The position numbers were made by a program, and so were the translations under genes. 64,000 nucleotides of DNA, taken from assembly GCF_947499215.1 (NCBI RefSeq), contig NZ_CANMNI010000003.1:372001-436000 (forward strand). Direction: 5' to 3'. Shown here in pieces: positions 52,008-59,273 of the stretch. Positions within the stretch are counted from its first letter, which is position 1; the number at the start of each line of letters is the position of its first letter. The notes below the pieces were generated by a model, which was not told the origin of the DNA, did no database searches, and saw only the letters and a list, made by a program, of their open reading frames with translations. This DNA is from an uncultured Pontibacter sp. (GTDB taxonomy: Bacteria; Bacteroidota; Bacteroidia; Cytophagales; Hymenobacteraceae).

Positions 52008-52946
52008 TTAGTTCGCCCTCTTTAAATACTTATACAATTCCGAGTCAGTAGACAGGATGATGCTGGTCTTATCATCGAATGATTTATCCAGCGTTTCCAT
52101 AGAGCGGAGGAAGCCGTACAGCTCACGTGCCTGAGCGTTTCTGTTATAGGCAGAGGCGTAAATGGAAGTGGCCTGTGCATCGGCCTTACCTCTGATCATC
52201 TCGGACTCACGGGTGGCCTGCGATGTAATTTGGGCCAAATCGCGCTCTTTGTTACCCTGTATCTTACGGGCCTCCCCCTGTCCTTCGGAGCGGAACTGGT
52301 CGGCGATGCGGTTTCGCTCACTGATCATACGGTCGTATACCCGGTTGCGCACCTCGTCCACATAGTTCATGCGCTTGAAGCGGAAGTCCAAGATCTGCAC
52401 GCCTAGGTCAGATGTGCGTTCATTGGCACGTTTCAGTATAAGGGCTTCGATTTTGTCACGGCCGACAGAGATTTTCTCAAGGTTCTCCAAATCTTCCATG
52501 ACCTCATCCGTAACTTCCGGATCCCGGTTGGTAGAACGAACGATGTCGAGCAGGTCGTTGCTTGCAATGGCGTTGCGGGTCTCACCGTCTAGTATGTCGT
52601 CGAGGCGGGACTGGCCGGAACGCTCGTCACGCAAACGGATAAAGAATTGCAGCGGATTGGTGATCTGCCAGCGGGCGTAAGTATCCACAAAAATGAACTT
52701 CTTGTCTTTGGTAGGTACTTGGTTGGAATCGCCGTCCCAAGCCAAATAGCGTTTGTCAAAAAACTGCACTTTCTGGATGATCGGTATTTTGAAATGCAGA
52801 CCCGGCGTTGTGCGCGGCTCCCCTACAGGTTTACCAAACTGTGTGACAATGGCCTGCTTGGTTTCGTCCAGCACGAATACGCTTGTGAAAAGCAGGGTGA
52901 GCACGAGGACAGCGGCTATGAGCGAGAGTATGTTTCTGGTGTTCAC
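52008..52946 (-). CDS. hflC: HflC-like SPFH membrane protein
   Basis: The 312-residue protein has an N-terminal anchor (LSLIAAVLVLTLLFTSVFVL) and an SPFH domain (QAIVTQFGKPVGEPRTTPGLHFKIPIIQKVQFFDKRYL). The HflC tail is DRMISERNRIADQFRSEGQGEARKIQGNKERDLAQI...AYNRNAQARELYGFLRSMETL. HflC and HflK form a cage around the FtsH protease and modulate membrane protein turnover. It starts 3 bp after hflK, so they are co-translated. Confidence 0.92.
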   Translation of the reverse strand: MNTRNILSLIAAVLVLTLLFTSVFVLDETKQAIVTQFGKPVGEPRTTPGLHFKIPIIQKVQFFDKRYLAWDGDSNQVPTKDKKFIFVDTYARWQITNPLQFFIRLRDERSGQSRLDDILDGETRNAIASNDLLDIVRSTNRDPEVTDEVMEDLENLEKISVGRDKIEALILKRANERTSDLGVQILDFRFKRMNYVDEVRNRVYDRMISERNRIADQFRSEGQGEARKIQGNKERDLAQITSQATRESEMIRGKADAQATSIYASAYNRNAQARELYGFLRSMETLDKSFDDKTSIILSTDSELYKYLKRAN

Positions 52947-52949
52947 GGG

Positions 52950-53927
52950 CTATTTCGTTTGAGTTTTATTCTGATCAAGGTTTAGCAGGGGCAGTACGTT
53001 GTTGCCTTTTTCGTCCACGATGACTTTGCCGCCGATCTTTGGCAGGATGCGTTCCATCGTTTCGAGGTACAGCCGTTTTTTGGTTACTTCAGGCGCTTTC
53101 ACATACTCTTCGAAGAGAGAGTTGAAACGCGCGGCTTCACCGGTTGCCACGTTCACACGGGTGAGGGCATAGGCCTCTGCTAACTGTATGGTCTCATCAG
53201 CTTCGCCGCGGGCGCGCGGAATGATGCGGTTATACTCTGACTCAGCTTGGTTGATAAGCGTCTCACGCTCCTGCTGGGCTTGGTTAACTGCGTTAAAGGA
53301 CGGCTTCACGGGCTCCGGTGGATTCACATCCTGCAGTACTACTTGGTCGATGCGGATGCCGTTTTCGTACTCATCGCACATGCGCTGCAACAACACTTCC
53401 ATGCTGGTGGCCACTTCCTGACGGCCTACAGTTAGTACCTCGTTCACAGTGCGGTCCCCTACAACTTTGCGCATAGCCGACTCGGCCATATCGCGCAGAG
53501 CCTTATCGGCGTCGCGTACCTTAAACAGGTAGTTATAGGAGTTGACAATACGGTACTGCACCACCCACTCCACATTGGCTAGGTTCAAGTCCCCGGTAAG
53601 CATGAGCGACTCATCATTAAAATCTTGCTTGGAGTACTGGGTGTTCCTGCCTGCCTCAACGGTTCTGAAACCAAATTCCTGCTTGAGTTGACGCTGCACA
53701 GGTATCTTTTTCATTTCTTCGATGCCAAAGGGGAGGATGAAGTTCAGACCGGGCTGCACGGTACGGTCGTAGTGGCCCACATACAAGACCACGCCTTCTT
53801 CTTCAGGGCCCACGGTTTTTACAGATGTTAAGATGACAATAAGCAGAACAAGTCCGAGCAAGATCTTTCGGAAGTGCTTACTAAACAGGAACATGTAATA
53901 CTGCATGCGGTAATTAGGCTCGGCCAT
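52950..53927 (-). CDS. hflK: HflK-like SPFH membrane protein
   Basis: The 325-residue protein has one anchor (FRKILLGLVLLIVILTSVKTV), an SPFH domain (GPEEEGVVLYVGHYDRTVQPGLNFILPFGIEEMKKIPV, NLANVEWVVQYRI), and the HflK-specific IDQVVLQDVNPPEPVKPSFNAVNQAQQERETLINQAESEYN. It is the first gene of the hflKC pair. The gap 53928-54175 upstream contains only a short dyad (atgctcta at 53977-53984 with tagagcat at 54000-54007). Confidence 0.92.
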   Translation of the reverse strand: MAEPNYRMQYYMFLFSKHFRKILLGLVLLIVILTSVKTVGPEEEGVVLYVGHYDRTVQPGLNFILPFGIEEMKKIPVQRQLKQEFGFRTVEAGRNTQYSKQDFNDESLMLTGDLNLANVEWVVQYRIVNSYNYLFKVRDADKALRDMAESAMRKVVGDRTVNEVLTVGRQEVATSMEVLLQRMCDEYENGIRIDQVVLQDVNPPEPVKPSFNAVNQAQQERETLINQAESEYNRIIPRARGEADETIQLAEAYALTRVNVATGEAARFNSLFEEYVKAPEVTKKRLYLETMERILPKIGGKVIVDEKGNNVLPLLNLDQNKTQTK

Positions 53928-54175
53928 GGGTGCAGATGAATTGGTTTGTAGCGTTAAGATACAATAAAAAATCTATATGCTCTAATTCTAGAGATGCGCT
54001 AGAGCATGCGTGATGCAGCACTAAACAGGATTATATGGGATTACAACCTGACAGTTAACGCACATACAGTGTGGCATATAGTCAGAAAAACATCGCTTTT
54101 TTGTCGGATTCACGTAAAGGATAGGAATTGGGAATTCTACGTGCTCTAAGTGCACAAAATCTAAAAGCGTCAGAC

Positions 54176-54784
54176 ATGAAAAAGTATTTCGTAATTGCGC
54201 TTATGGCGCTTGTCGGCTACGGTACACAGGCCCAAACTACAATGCCTGCCACCGAAGTTCAAATCAAAACCGCTGTGCTGGCAGCACCAGCCGATATGAG
54301 GGAAGGGGCTACCGTGCTAGGTTACAACCAGAAAGGGGAGGTGGTGACCTTGCGCAAAGGAACGAACGAATTGGTTTGTTTAGCGGACGACCCCAACCAG
54401 CCCGGTTTTTCAGTTTCATGCTATCACCGCGATCTAGAGCCTTTTATGGCGCGCGGACGCGAGCTACGCATAGCAGGCAAGAAAAGTGACGAGATCTTTG
54501 ATACCCGTGAGAAAGAGGCTAAGAGTGGAAAGCTAACCATGCCCAAACAGCCGACCTCCCTCTTCGTGTATAGCGCTCCTGAGGAGCAGATAAACATGCG
54601 TACCGGGGAGGTGGCAGACGGCTATCTGCGCTACGTGGTCTACATACCTTGGGCTACAGCCGAGAGCACCGGTCTGCCGCTAAAGCCTGACAAAGGCTCT
54701 GTCGCCATGCCTTGGATTATGCATCCCGGCACGCATGGGGCACACATCATGATCAGCCCGCCACGGGATAAAGCTGGTCAGTAA
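54176..54784 (+). CDS. Secreted hypothetical protein
   Basis: From the ATG at 54176 the protein has 202 residues with a signal peptide (MKKYFVIALMALVGYGTQAQ). The 16 extra residues from 54128 do not look like a signal. The mature part includes AAPADMREGATVLGYNQKGEVVTLRKGTNELVCLADDPNQPGFSVSCYHRDLEPFMARGRELR and PWIMHPGTHGAHIMISPPRD. It resembles an uncharacterised periplasmic family seen in Bacteroidota. Function unknown. Confidence 0.75.
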   Translation: MKKYFVIALMALVGYGTQAQTTMPATEVQIKTAVLAAPADMREGATVLGYNQKGEVVTLRKGTNELVCLADDPNQPGFSVSCYHRDLEPFMARGRELRIAGKKSDEIFDTREKEAKSGKLTMPKQPTSLFVYSAPEEQINMRTGEVADGYLRYVVYIPWATAESTGLPLKPDKGSVAMPWIMHPGTHGAHIMISPPRDKAGQ

Positions 54785-54797
54785 TCAGGTTTGTAAC

Positions 54798-55250
54798 TCA
54801 TAATAAACGCTTTTGCTGCTTGCTTTGCAGGCGCTCCATCAGGAGCGGAGCGAGTGTCATAAGTAGCAAACCGATGGGCTGTAAACCGCCTTTTGGGAGG
54901 TTGTAATCGGAAAGGAGCCGCTGCCAAGAGAGGTGCAGAACCTTACGGCCAAGCACAAACTCAAAGATCAGTGTGAGTAGGAACCATAACAAGCCTAGCC
55001 GCAGGAGCGTACTTTTGTCACGACTACCAATCCATTTGATGGTCAGATAGGTAATACTCATAATCAAAGCCGAGCCGGAGAAAACGCTGATCTGTCTTGC
55101 TTTAAAATCTCCGGTTCGAGGTGCCAGCAAAGCTGTGCGTGCGATCCCATGTACAACCTCCACACCCATGATTAGGAGCCAAACAGCAGCTCCTCTCAGC
55201 AAAGCGTTCTGAAGTGACGATTCTCCTGAAAAAAGCTGTTTTATTTTCAT
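54798..55250 (-). CDS. Hypothetical membrane protein, about four helices
   Basis: The 150-residue protein has hydrophobic segments around ALLRGAAVWLLIMGVEVVHGIA, ISVFSGSALIMSITYLTIKWIG, LLRLGLLWFLLTLIFEFVLG and GLLLMTLAPLLMERL, giving a four-helix inner-membrane protein. No catalytic motif is evident. It lies 18 bp after the GerW-like gene on the same strand and is probably co-transcribed. Confidence 0.7.
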   Translation of the reverse strand: MKIKQLFSGESSLQNALLRGAAVWLLIMGVEVVHGIARTALLAPRTGDFKARQISVFSGSALIMSITYLTIKWIGSRDKSTLLRLGLLWFLLTLIFEFVLGRKVLHLSWQRLLSDYNLPKGGLQPIGLLLMTLAPLLMERLQSKQQKRLL

Positions 55251-55268
55251 AGAGTGCGGTTTACAGGA

Positions 55269-55631
55269 TTACCGATCCAGCATTTTACTTACAGCTTTAA
55301 CAAGCAGCAGGGCCATTACCCCGCTAACAGCAATTATTTTTACAACTCTTTCCGGGTCCGGTATGGACTTGAATTTGGTATTGCCGTCTTTAATTTCAAT
55401 ATAACCCACGGGTTTGATGCCCACGCCGCCACCGCCGCCGGTTCCTTCTTCGCCTGCTTTAGATCCACTGCCACCGCCAAAGCCATACATCGCCTTGGCC
55501 GCAGGTATAACGGTTACGCCATCGCGTTCCACCGGCTCACCGTAAATCGTTGTGGCATTGGCGGAAATGCCCAGCCGCTGCGCCAGACGCTCTATAAAAG
55601 TGTTCTTTTCAATTTTTGCTGTCTCTTCCAT
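55269..55631 (-). CDS. GerW/YtfJ-family protein
   Basis: The 120-residue protein matches the YtfJ/GerW pattern: IERLAQRLGISANATTIYGEPVERDGVTVIPAAKAMYGFGGGSGS, a glycine-rich stretch (EGTGGGGGVGIKPVGYIEI) and a C-terminal membrane helix (VVKIIAVSGVMALLLVKAVSKML). In sporulating Bacillota it is linked to spore germination. Here, in a presumably non-sporulating organism, the role is unknown, perhaps in the envelope. It heads a two-gene unit with the downstream membrane protein. Confidence 0.85.
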   Translation of the reverse strand: MEETAKIEKNTFIERLAQRLGISANATTIYGEPVERDGVTVIPAAKAMYGFGGGSGSKAGEEGTGGGGGVGIKPVGYIEIKDGNTKFKSIPDPERVVKIIAVSGVMALLLVKAVSKMLDR

Positions 55632-55782
55632 GCGTTTTAAATTTAAGTTTAATATTAACTATTTGATAGTCAGTTGTACGTAAAGAAAAACATGCATTTC
55701 AGAAAAGGAAGAGGAGGGACTTGAATAATGGGTGAGTGGTACTTCAGTGAGGGTATAGGTAACTTGCAGCTTAGGCATAAAA

Positions 55783-55814
55783 AAACAGACCCGAGCATCG
55801 CTTCGGGTCTGTTT
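55783..55814. terminator. Terminator downstream of LLM oxidoreductase gene
   Basis: Perfect 12-bp arms (55783-55794 and 55803-55814) with A/T ends lie after the stop at 55860. The rest of the 228-bp gap shows no gene. Confidence 0.85.
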
Positions 55815-55859
55815 CTGAATAGCGGGCTAGGTCTGCAAAGCCAAGCCAAAACATAGTCC

Positions 55860-56876
55860 TTATTTTTCTTGAAGCGCCGTGATCTCCGATAACAAGGTAT
55901 AGGAATGCAGCCGCTTCTCAGGATCAAATATACCCGTTGAAATCATCAACTCGTCTACCTGTGTCTCGTTCACGAAGACCTCTAGCTCTTCCTGCACTGA
56001 CTTTTTGCTGCCCACAAAGCTGTAGCGAAGCATCTGTTTCACAGCATACTCCTCCTGCAGACTCCAGCGGTTTTCCATGCTCTCCACAGGCGGTTGCATC
56101 GGCAAGGCCTTGCCCTGAATCACGTTCAGGAAAGACTGGTAGAGGGAGGTCGCCAAATGGTTTGCCTCCGCATCTGTGTCAGCAGCCACTACGTTCACAC
56201 AAGCCATGGCATAGGGCTCCTGCAATTGGTCAGACGGCCGGAAGCTGTCGCGGTATACCTTGAGCGCGGCGTGTAGGGCGGCCGGGGCGAAGTGACTTGC
56301 GAAGGCGTAAGGCAATCCCATGATGCCGGCCAACTGCGCCCCGAAAGTACTCGAGCCTAGAATCCAAACAGGTATATCCAATCCCTCGCCAGGTATAGCG
56401 CGAACCTTAGCCGTACTGTTTTCTTTGTTCAGGTATTGCCGCAGCTCGGCCACATTGTTCGGGAAGTCCTCCACATTGCCCTGCAGGTCGCGGCGCAGCG
56501 CGTAGGCCGTTACTTGGTCGGTGCCGGGGGCGCGGCCCAGCCCCAAGTCGATGCGGCCGGGGTACAGACTCTCGAGCGTACCGAACTGCTCGGCCACTAC
56601 CAAGGGGGCATGGTTAGGCAGCATAATGCCGCCGGAGCCCACTCGCAAAGTAGAGGTACCGCCGGCAATGTAGCCGATCAGCACCACTGTGGCCGAACTG
56701 GCGATGCCGGGCATGTTATGGTGCTCCGCCAGCCAGTAACGGGTATAGCCCAACTGCTCTACGTGACGGGCCAATTCCAGACTGTGCTGAAAGGATTCGT
56801 GTATGCTCTTGCCTGTGCGGATAGGCACGAGGTCGAGCACGGATAGTTTGATTTCGCTTAGCTTTTTGTCAGCCAT
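55860..56876 (-). CDS. LLM-class flavin-dependent oxidoreductase (luciferase-like)
   Basis: The 338-residue protein has the luciferase-like barrel pattern: [114 protein letters not shown], and [15 protein letters not shown]. It is the MsnO8/YhbW-like group that uses FMNH2. Substrate unknown. It is the third gene of the redox cluster, 21 bp after the DsbA-like gene. Confidence 0.9.
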   Translation of the reverse strand: MADKKLSEIKLSVLDLVPIRTGKSIHESFQHSLELARHVEQLGYTRYWLAEHHNMPGIASSATVVLIGYIAGGTSTLRVGSGGIMLPNHAPLVVAEQFGTLESLYPGRIDLGLGRAPGTDQVTAYALRRDLQGNVEDFPNNVAELRQYLNKENSTAKVRAIPGEGLDIPVWILGSSTFGAQLAGIMGLPYAFASHFAPAALHAALKVYRDSFRPSDQLQEPYAMACVNVVAADTDAEANHLATSLYQSFLNVIQGKALPMQPPVESMENRWSLQEEYAVKQMLRYSFVGSKKSVQEELEVFVNETQVDELMISTGIFDPEKRLHSYTLLSEITALQEK

Positions 56877-56897
56877 GGTGTTTTGCTTGTTTAGTGA

Positions 56898-57602
56898 TTA
56901 GCAAATGCCGCCTACTTCGCAGCTGTTGCCCTCAATGTCGAGCTTCTGGATAGTCGGTGCTATTTGCTTGAATACGTTTAAGAAAGATTCTGCAGGCTGT
57001 GCGCCAGTCACCAGATACTGATCGTTGATCACAAAAGCGGGCACACCGGTTATACCTGCTGATTGCGCAAAAGCTTCCATCTGGCGCACTTCCACTTTAC
57101 CTTCCTCGCTTTCAAAGAAATTCTCTAAGCGCTCAGTCGGTAATCCTTGGGCTACACCTATTTCCTTGAGCACAGCCAAGTCGTTCATGTTTTGGTTTTC
57201 GGTGAAATAGGCTTTAAACAGCGCACTGGCTACCTCGTGCTGTACACCATACTGCTCAGCCAGCCAGATCAGACGGTGACCGTTGAAGGTGTTGTTCACG
57301 GTCATGCTGTCCGAGAAGTTGAATTTTATACCTTCCTCAGCACCAGCCTCCGTCATGCGCTGGTCCATGGCCGGCACCTGTGACACAACCTGCTCACCGT
57401 AGTTACCCTTAAAGTAGTCAAGACGGCCCATGCCATCCTGCGGGATGTTCGGGTTCAGCTCAAAGGCTTTGAAGTTGATCTCGGCCTCGTATTGTTCTCC
57501 GACCTGCTGTAGCGCTTTGTTGAGGCGTCGTTCGCCCACGTAGCACCAAGGACAGTTAATATCCGAGAAGATGTCTATTTTGATTTTCTGCTTTGTCGTC
57601 AT
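56898..57602 (-). CDS. DsbA-family oxidoreductase, FrnE type
   Basis: The 234-residue cytoplasmic protein has IDIFSDINCPWCYVGERRL with the CPWC active site (Cys17-Cys20), then NPNIPQDGMG, NTFNGHRLIWLAEQYG, and GITGVPAFVINDQYLVTGAQPAESFLNVF (cis-Pro loop). FrnE-type proteins are thiol-disulfide isomerases tied to oxidative stress. It lacks a signal peptide. It sits between the LLM oxidoreductase and nitroreductase genes on one strand. Confidence 0.92.
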   Translation of the reverse strand: MTTKQKIKIDIFSDINCPWCYVGERRLNKALQQVGEQYEAEINFKAFELNPNIPQDGMGRLDYFKGNYGEQVVSQVPAMDQRMTEAGAEEGIKFNFSDSMTVNNTFNGHRLIWLAEQYGVQHEVASALFKAYFTENQNMNDLAVLKEIGVAQGLPTERLENFFESEEGKVEVRQMEAFAQSAGITGVPAFVINDQYLVTGAQPAESFLNVFKQIAPTIQKLDIEGNSCEVGGIC

Positions 57603-57674
57603 ATTTTCTTTAAATGCGTAAGCCGACAGCTACCTGATAAAGGCAGCTGTCGGCTATATATGTTATGCTGAAGC

Positions 57675-58304
57675 TTAAGCTTCCAGTACGAATTTTTCTT
57701 TCTGGCGTCTTACTTTCGGCAACTTGGCCAGCCAGTCATTGTCCGCGTCACGATAGCCGAGTGGCATCAAAGTAACACTGCGCAAACCTTTATCTGGCAG
57801 GTTCAGCAGTTTATCCAAAGCGGCTGCATCAAAGCCTTCCATCGGAGTAGCGTCCACTTGCTCAGAGGCAGCAGCCACCAGTCCTACACCAAAGGCGATG
57901 TAAGCCTGACGGGCAGCCCAATTGAAGTTCTGCTCCTGCGTGTTGCGCTCAGCTATACCTAACAAGGTGTTTTTGAAGTCCTCCAGCTGCTCGGCTGGCA
58001 TGTTGCGTACTTCGGCCGTGTGCTGGATGTATTCCTCAATGTGCGTTGAATTGATGTCGTCCCATGCGGCAAAAACCAGCAGGTGCGAGCCTTCCTCGAT
58101 CTGCGGTTGATTCATGGCAATTGGTCTGATCTGCTTTTTCAATTCTTCGTCCTCGATCACCAGCACAGTATACGGCTGCAGACCCATGGAAGAAGGAGCC
58201 AAACGGATGGCCTCCAATATACGCTCTACTTTATCTGACGGCACACGCTGACCGTTCATACGCTTGGCGGCATAGCGCCATTTCAAAGATTCTAATATAT
58301 TCAT
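57675..58304 (-). CDS. NfnB/NfsB-like NAD(P)H nitroreductase
   Basis: From the ATG at 58302-58304 the protein has 209 residues: MNILESLKWRYAAKRMNGQRVP (FMN-binding RYAxK), AIRLAPSSMGLQPYTVLVIED, NFNWAARQAYIAFGVGLVAAA, and LPDKGLRSVTLMPLGYRDADNDWLAKLPKVRR. It reduces quinones or nitro compounds with NAD(P)H. A 12-residue extension to 58340 is unlikely. It is the first gene of the redox cluster and diverges from the HxlR regulator. Confidence 0.9.
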   Translation of the reverse strand: MNILESLKWRYAAKRMNGQRVPSDKVERILEAIRLAPSSMGLQPYTVLVIEDEELKKQIRPIAMNQPQIEEGSHLLVFAAWDDINSTHIEEYIQHTAEVRNMPAEQLEDFKNTLLGIAERNTQEQNFNWAARQAYIAFGVGLVAAASEQVDATPMEGFDAAALDKLLNLPDKGLRSVTLMPLGYRDADNDWLAKLPKVRRQKEKFVLEA

Positions 58305-58345
58305 GTCTATACAACAGTTAAAGTGCCAGTAACGTTTCAATACTA

Positions 58346-58383
58346 AGTTACTTTTGGTAACTCAAAGGTATTTGTTAATTTTG
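58346..58383 (+). promoter_or_regulatory. HxlR-gene promoter overlapped by a dyad operator
   Basis: TTTG (58353-58356), 19 bp, then TAATTTTG (58376-58383) is an exact TTTG-N19-TAnnTTTG promoter reading toward the HxlR gene. The dyad AGTTAC-5-GTAACT (58346-58362) overlaps the -33 box and faces the divergent nitroreductase gene. It is the likely operator for both directions. Confidence 0.6.
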
Positions 58384-58420
58384 GACCTGTCAAGAAGGCA
58401 CCTCCGCTAAACTAAGTATC

Positions 58421-58855
58421 ATGGAAGTAACTAATATTGAAAACCAGCAGCTTACGATCCAGAAAAAGATCGATAAAGTTTTGTGCAACTCTGCAGATGT
58501 GGAGTCTTGCTGCCCGATCAAAGATATTCTGGCCCGTTTCGGCGACAAGTGGTCGATCTACACCATTCTTACCTTGGGGAAGCAGGAGAAACTGCGCTTT
58601 AACGAACTGAAAAGCCAGATCAACGGCGTGTCGCAGCGTATGCTTACCGTTACGCTCCGATCGTTGGAAGAAGACGGATTGGTCAGCCGGGAGGTATACG
58701 CTGAGATTCCGCCCCGCGTGGAGTACAGCCTGACACCACTAGGGCAGGGGCTGCTGCTGCAACTGCTGCAGCTCGCTGACTGGGCCAAACTGAATGTTGA
58801 TCAGATTCTGGAAGCGCGGGAAAGGTATGGAAAGAAAAGTACGCAGGGGGTATGA
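58421..58855 (+). CDS. HxlR-family transcriptional regulator
   Basis: The 144-residue protein has a winged helix of the HxlR type: CCPIKDILARFGDKWSIYTILTLGKQEKLRFNELKSQINGVSQRMLTVTLRSLEEDGLVSREVYAEIPPRVEYSLTPLGQGL. The adjacent cysteines (CC) at the start of the DNA-binding domain match HxlR members such as HypR/YodB that sense quinones, aldehydes or disulfide stress. Divergence from nitroreductase, DsbA-like and LLM genes supports a redox-sensing role. Confidence 0.9.
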   Translation: MEVTNIENQQLTIQKKIDKVLCNSADVESCCPIKDILARFGDKWSIYTILTLGKQEKLRFNELKSQINGVSQRMLTVTLRSLEEDGLVSREVYAEIPPRVEYSLTPLGQGLLLQLLQLADWAKLNVDQILEARERYGKKSTQGV

Positions 58856-58922
58856 TTAAGTCATGTAAGAGACAAGCGTCTATGCCTTATCTTGCTCCAT
58901 AAATTTTTGGAACCAGACGGAA

Positions 58923-59038
58923 TGTCCCCTTGAGGGGACTACAGGGGTGTATATAAGGCCTCTGAAATACCAAATGCATCTCTTGAGAAGATGAAATCCG
59001 TGGACGTGTAACACCCCTACGGTCCCCTCAAGGGGACA
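58923..59038. repeat. 116-bp palindromic element
   Basis: Two 28-bp arms (58923-58950 and 59011-59038) are complementary apart from about four bases. Each arm itself contains the palindrome GTCCCCTTGAGGGGAC. There is no coding potential inside. It resembles non-autonomous extragenic palindromes or MITEs. Confidence 0.75.
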
Positions 59039-59217
59039 ATTTCTTTTGACTAAATCTGCCTTAATAGATCTAGAAAATACAATTGTAATGTCTCGAAAAG
59101 TAGTGGCCCAACCCCCAAAGGGTAAGCTTTCACTTATTGCGAGAGTAGGGTGGTTTACCGAGGTTCCTAAAACAGGTTCGAGGTCATCAAATATAAAATA
59201 ATAAAAATAGGAGAATC

Positions 59218-59255
59218 AAAAAGCCCGACCGCTTTTCACAGTGGTCGGGCTTTTT
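59218..59255. terminator. Terminator of MG2/plug gene
   Basis: Perfect 13-bp arms aaaaagcccgacc (59218-59230) and complement (59243-59255) flank a 12-base loop, right after the stop at 59274 on the minus strand. Confidence 0.88.
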
Positions 59256-59273
59256 GATATAGACTCTCAATTC

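Larger units (their letters stand above)
58856..59273. other. 418-bp gene-free region with palindromic element and terminator
   Basis: No credible gene is seen. It holds the palindromic element 58923-59038, an unremarkable 180-bp stretch, and the terminator 59218-59255 of the minus-strand MG2/plug gene. Confidence 0.7.

Noticed and set aside
59056-59216. Segment with ggttcgaggtc resembling a tRNA T-arm
   Set aside because: No matching acceptor, D-arm or anticodon arms could be assembled around it.
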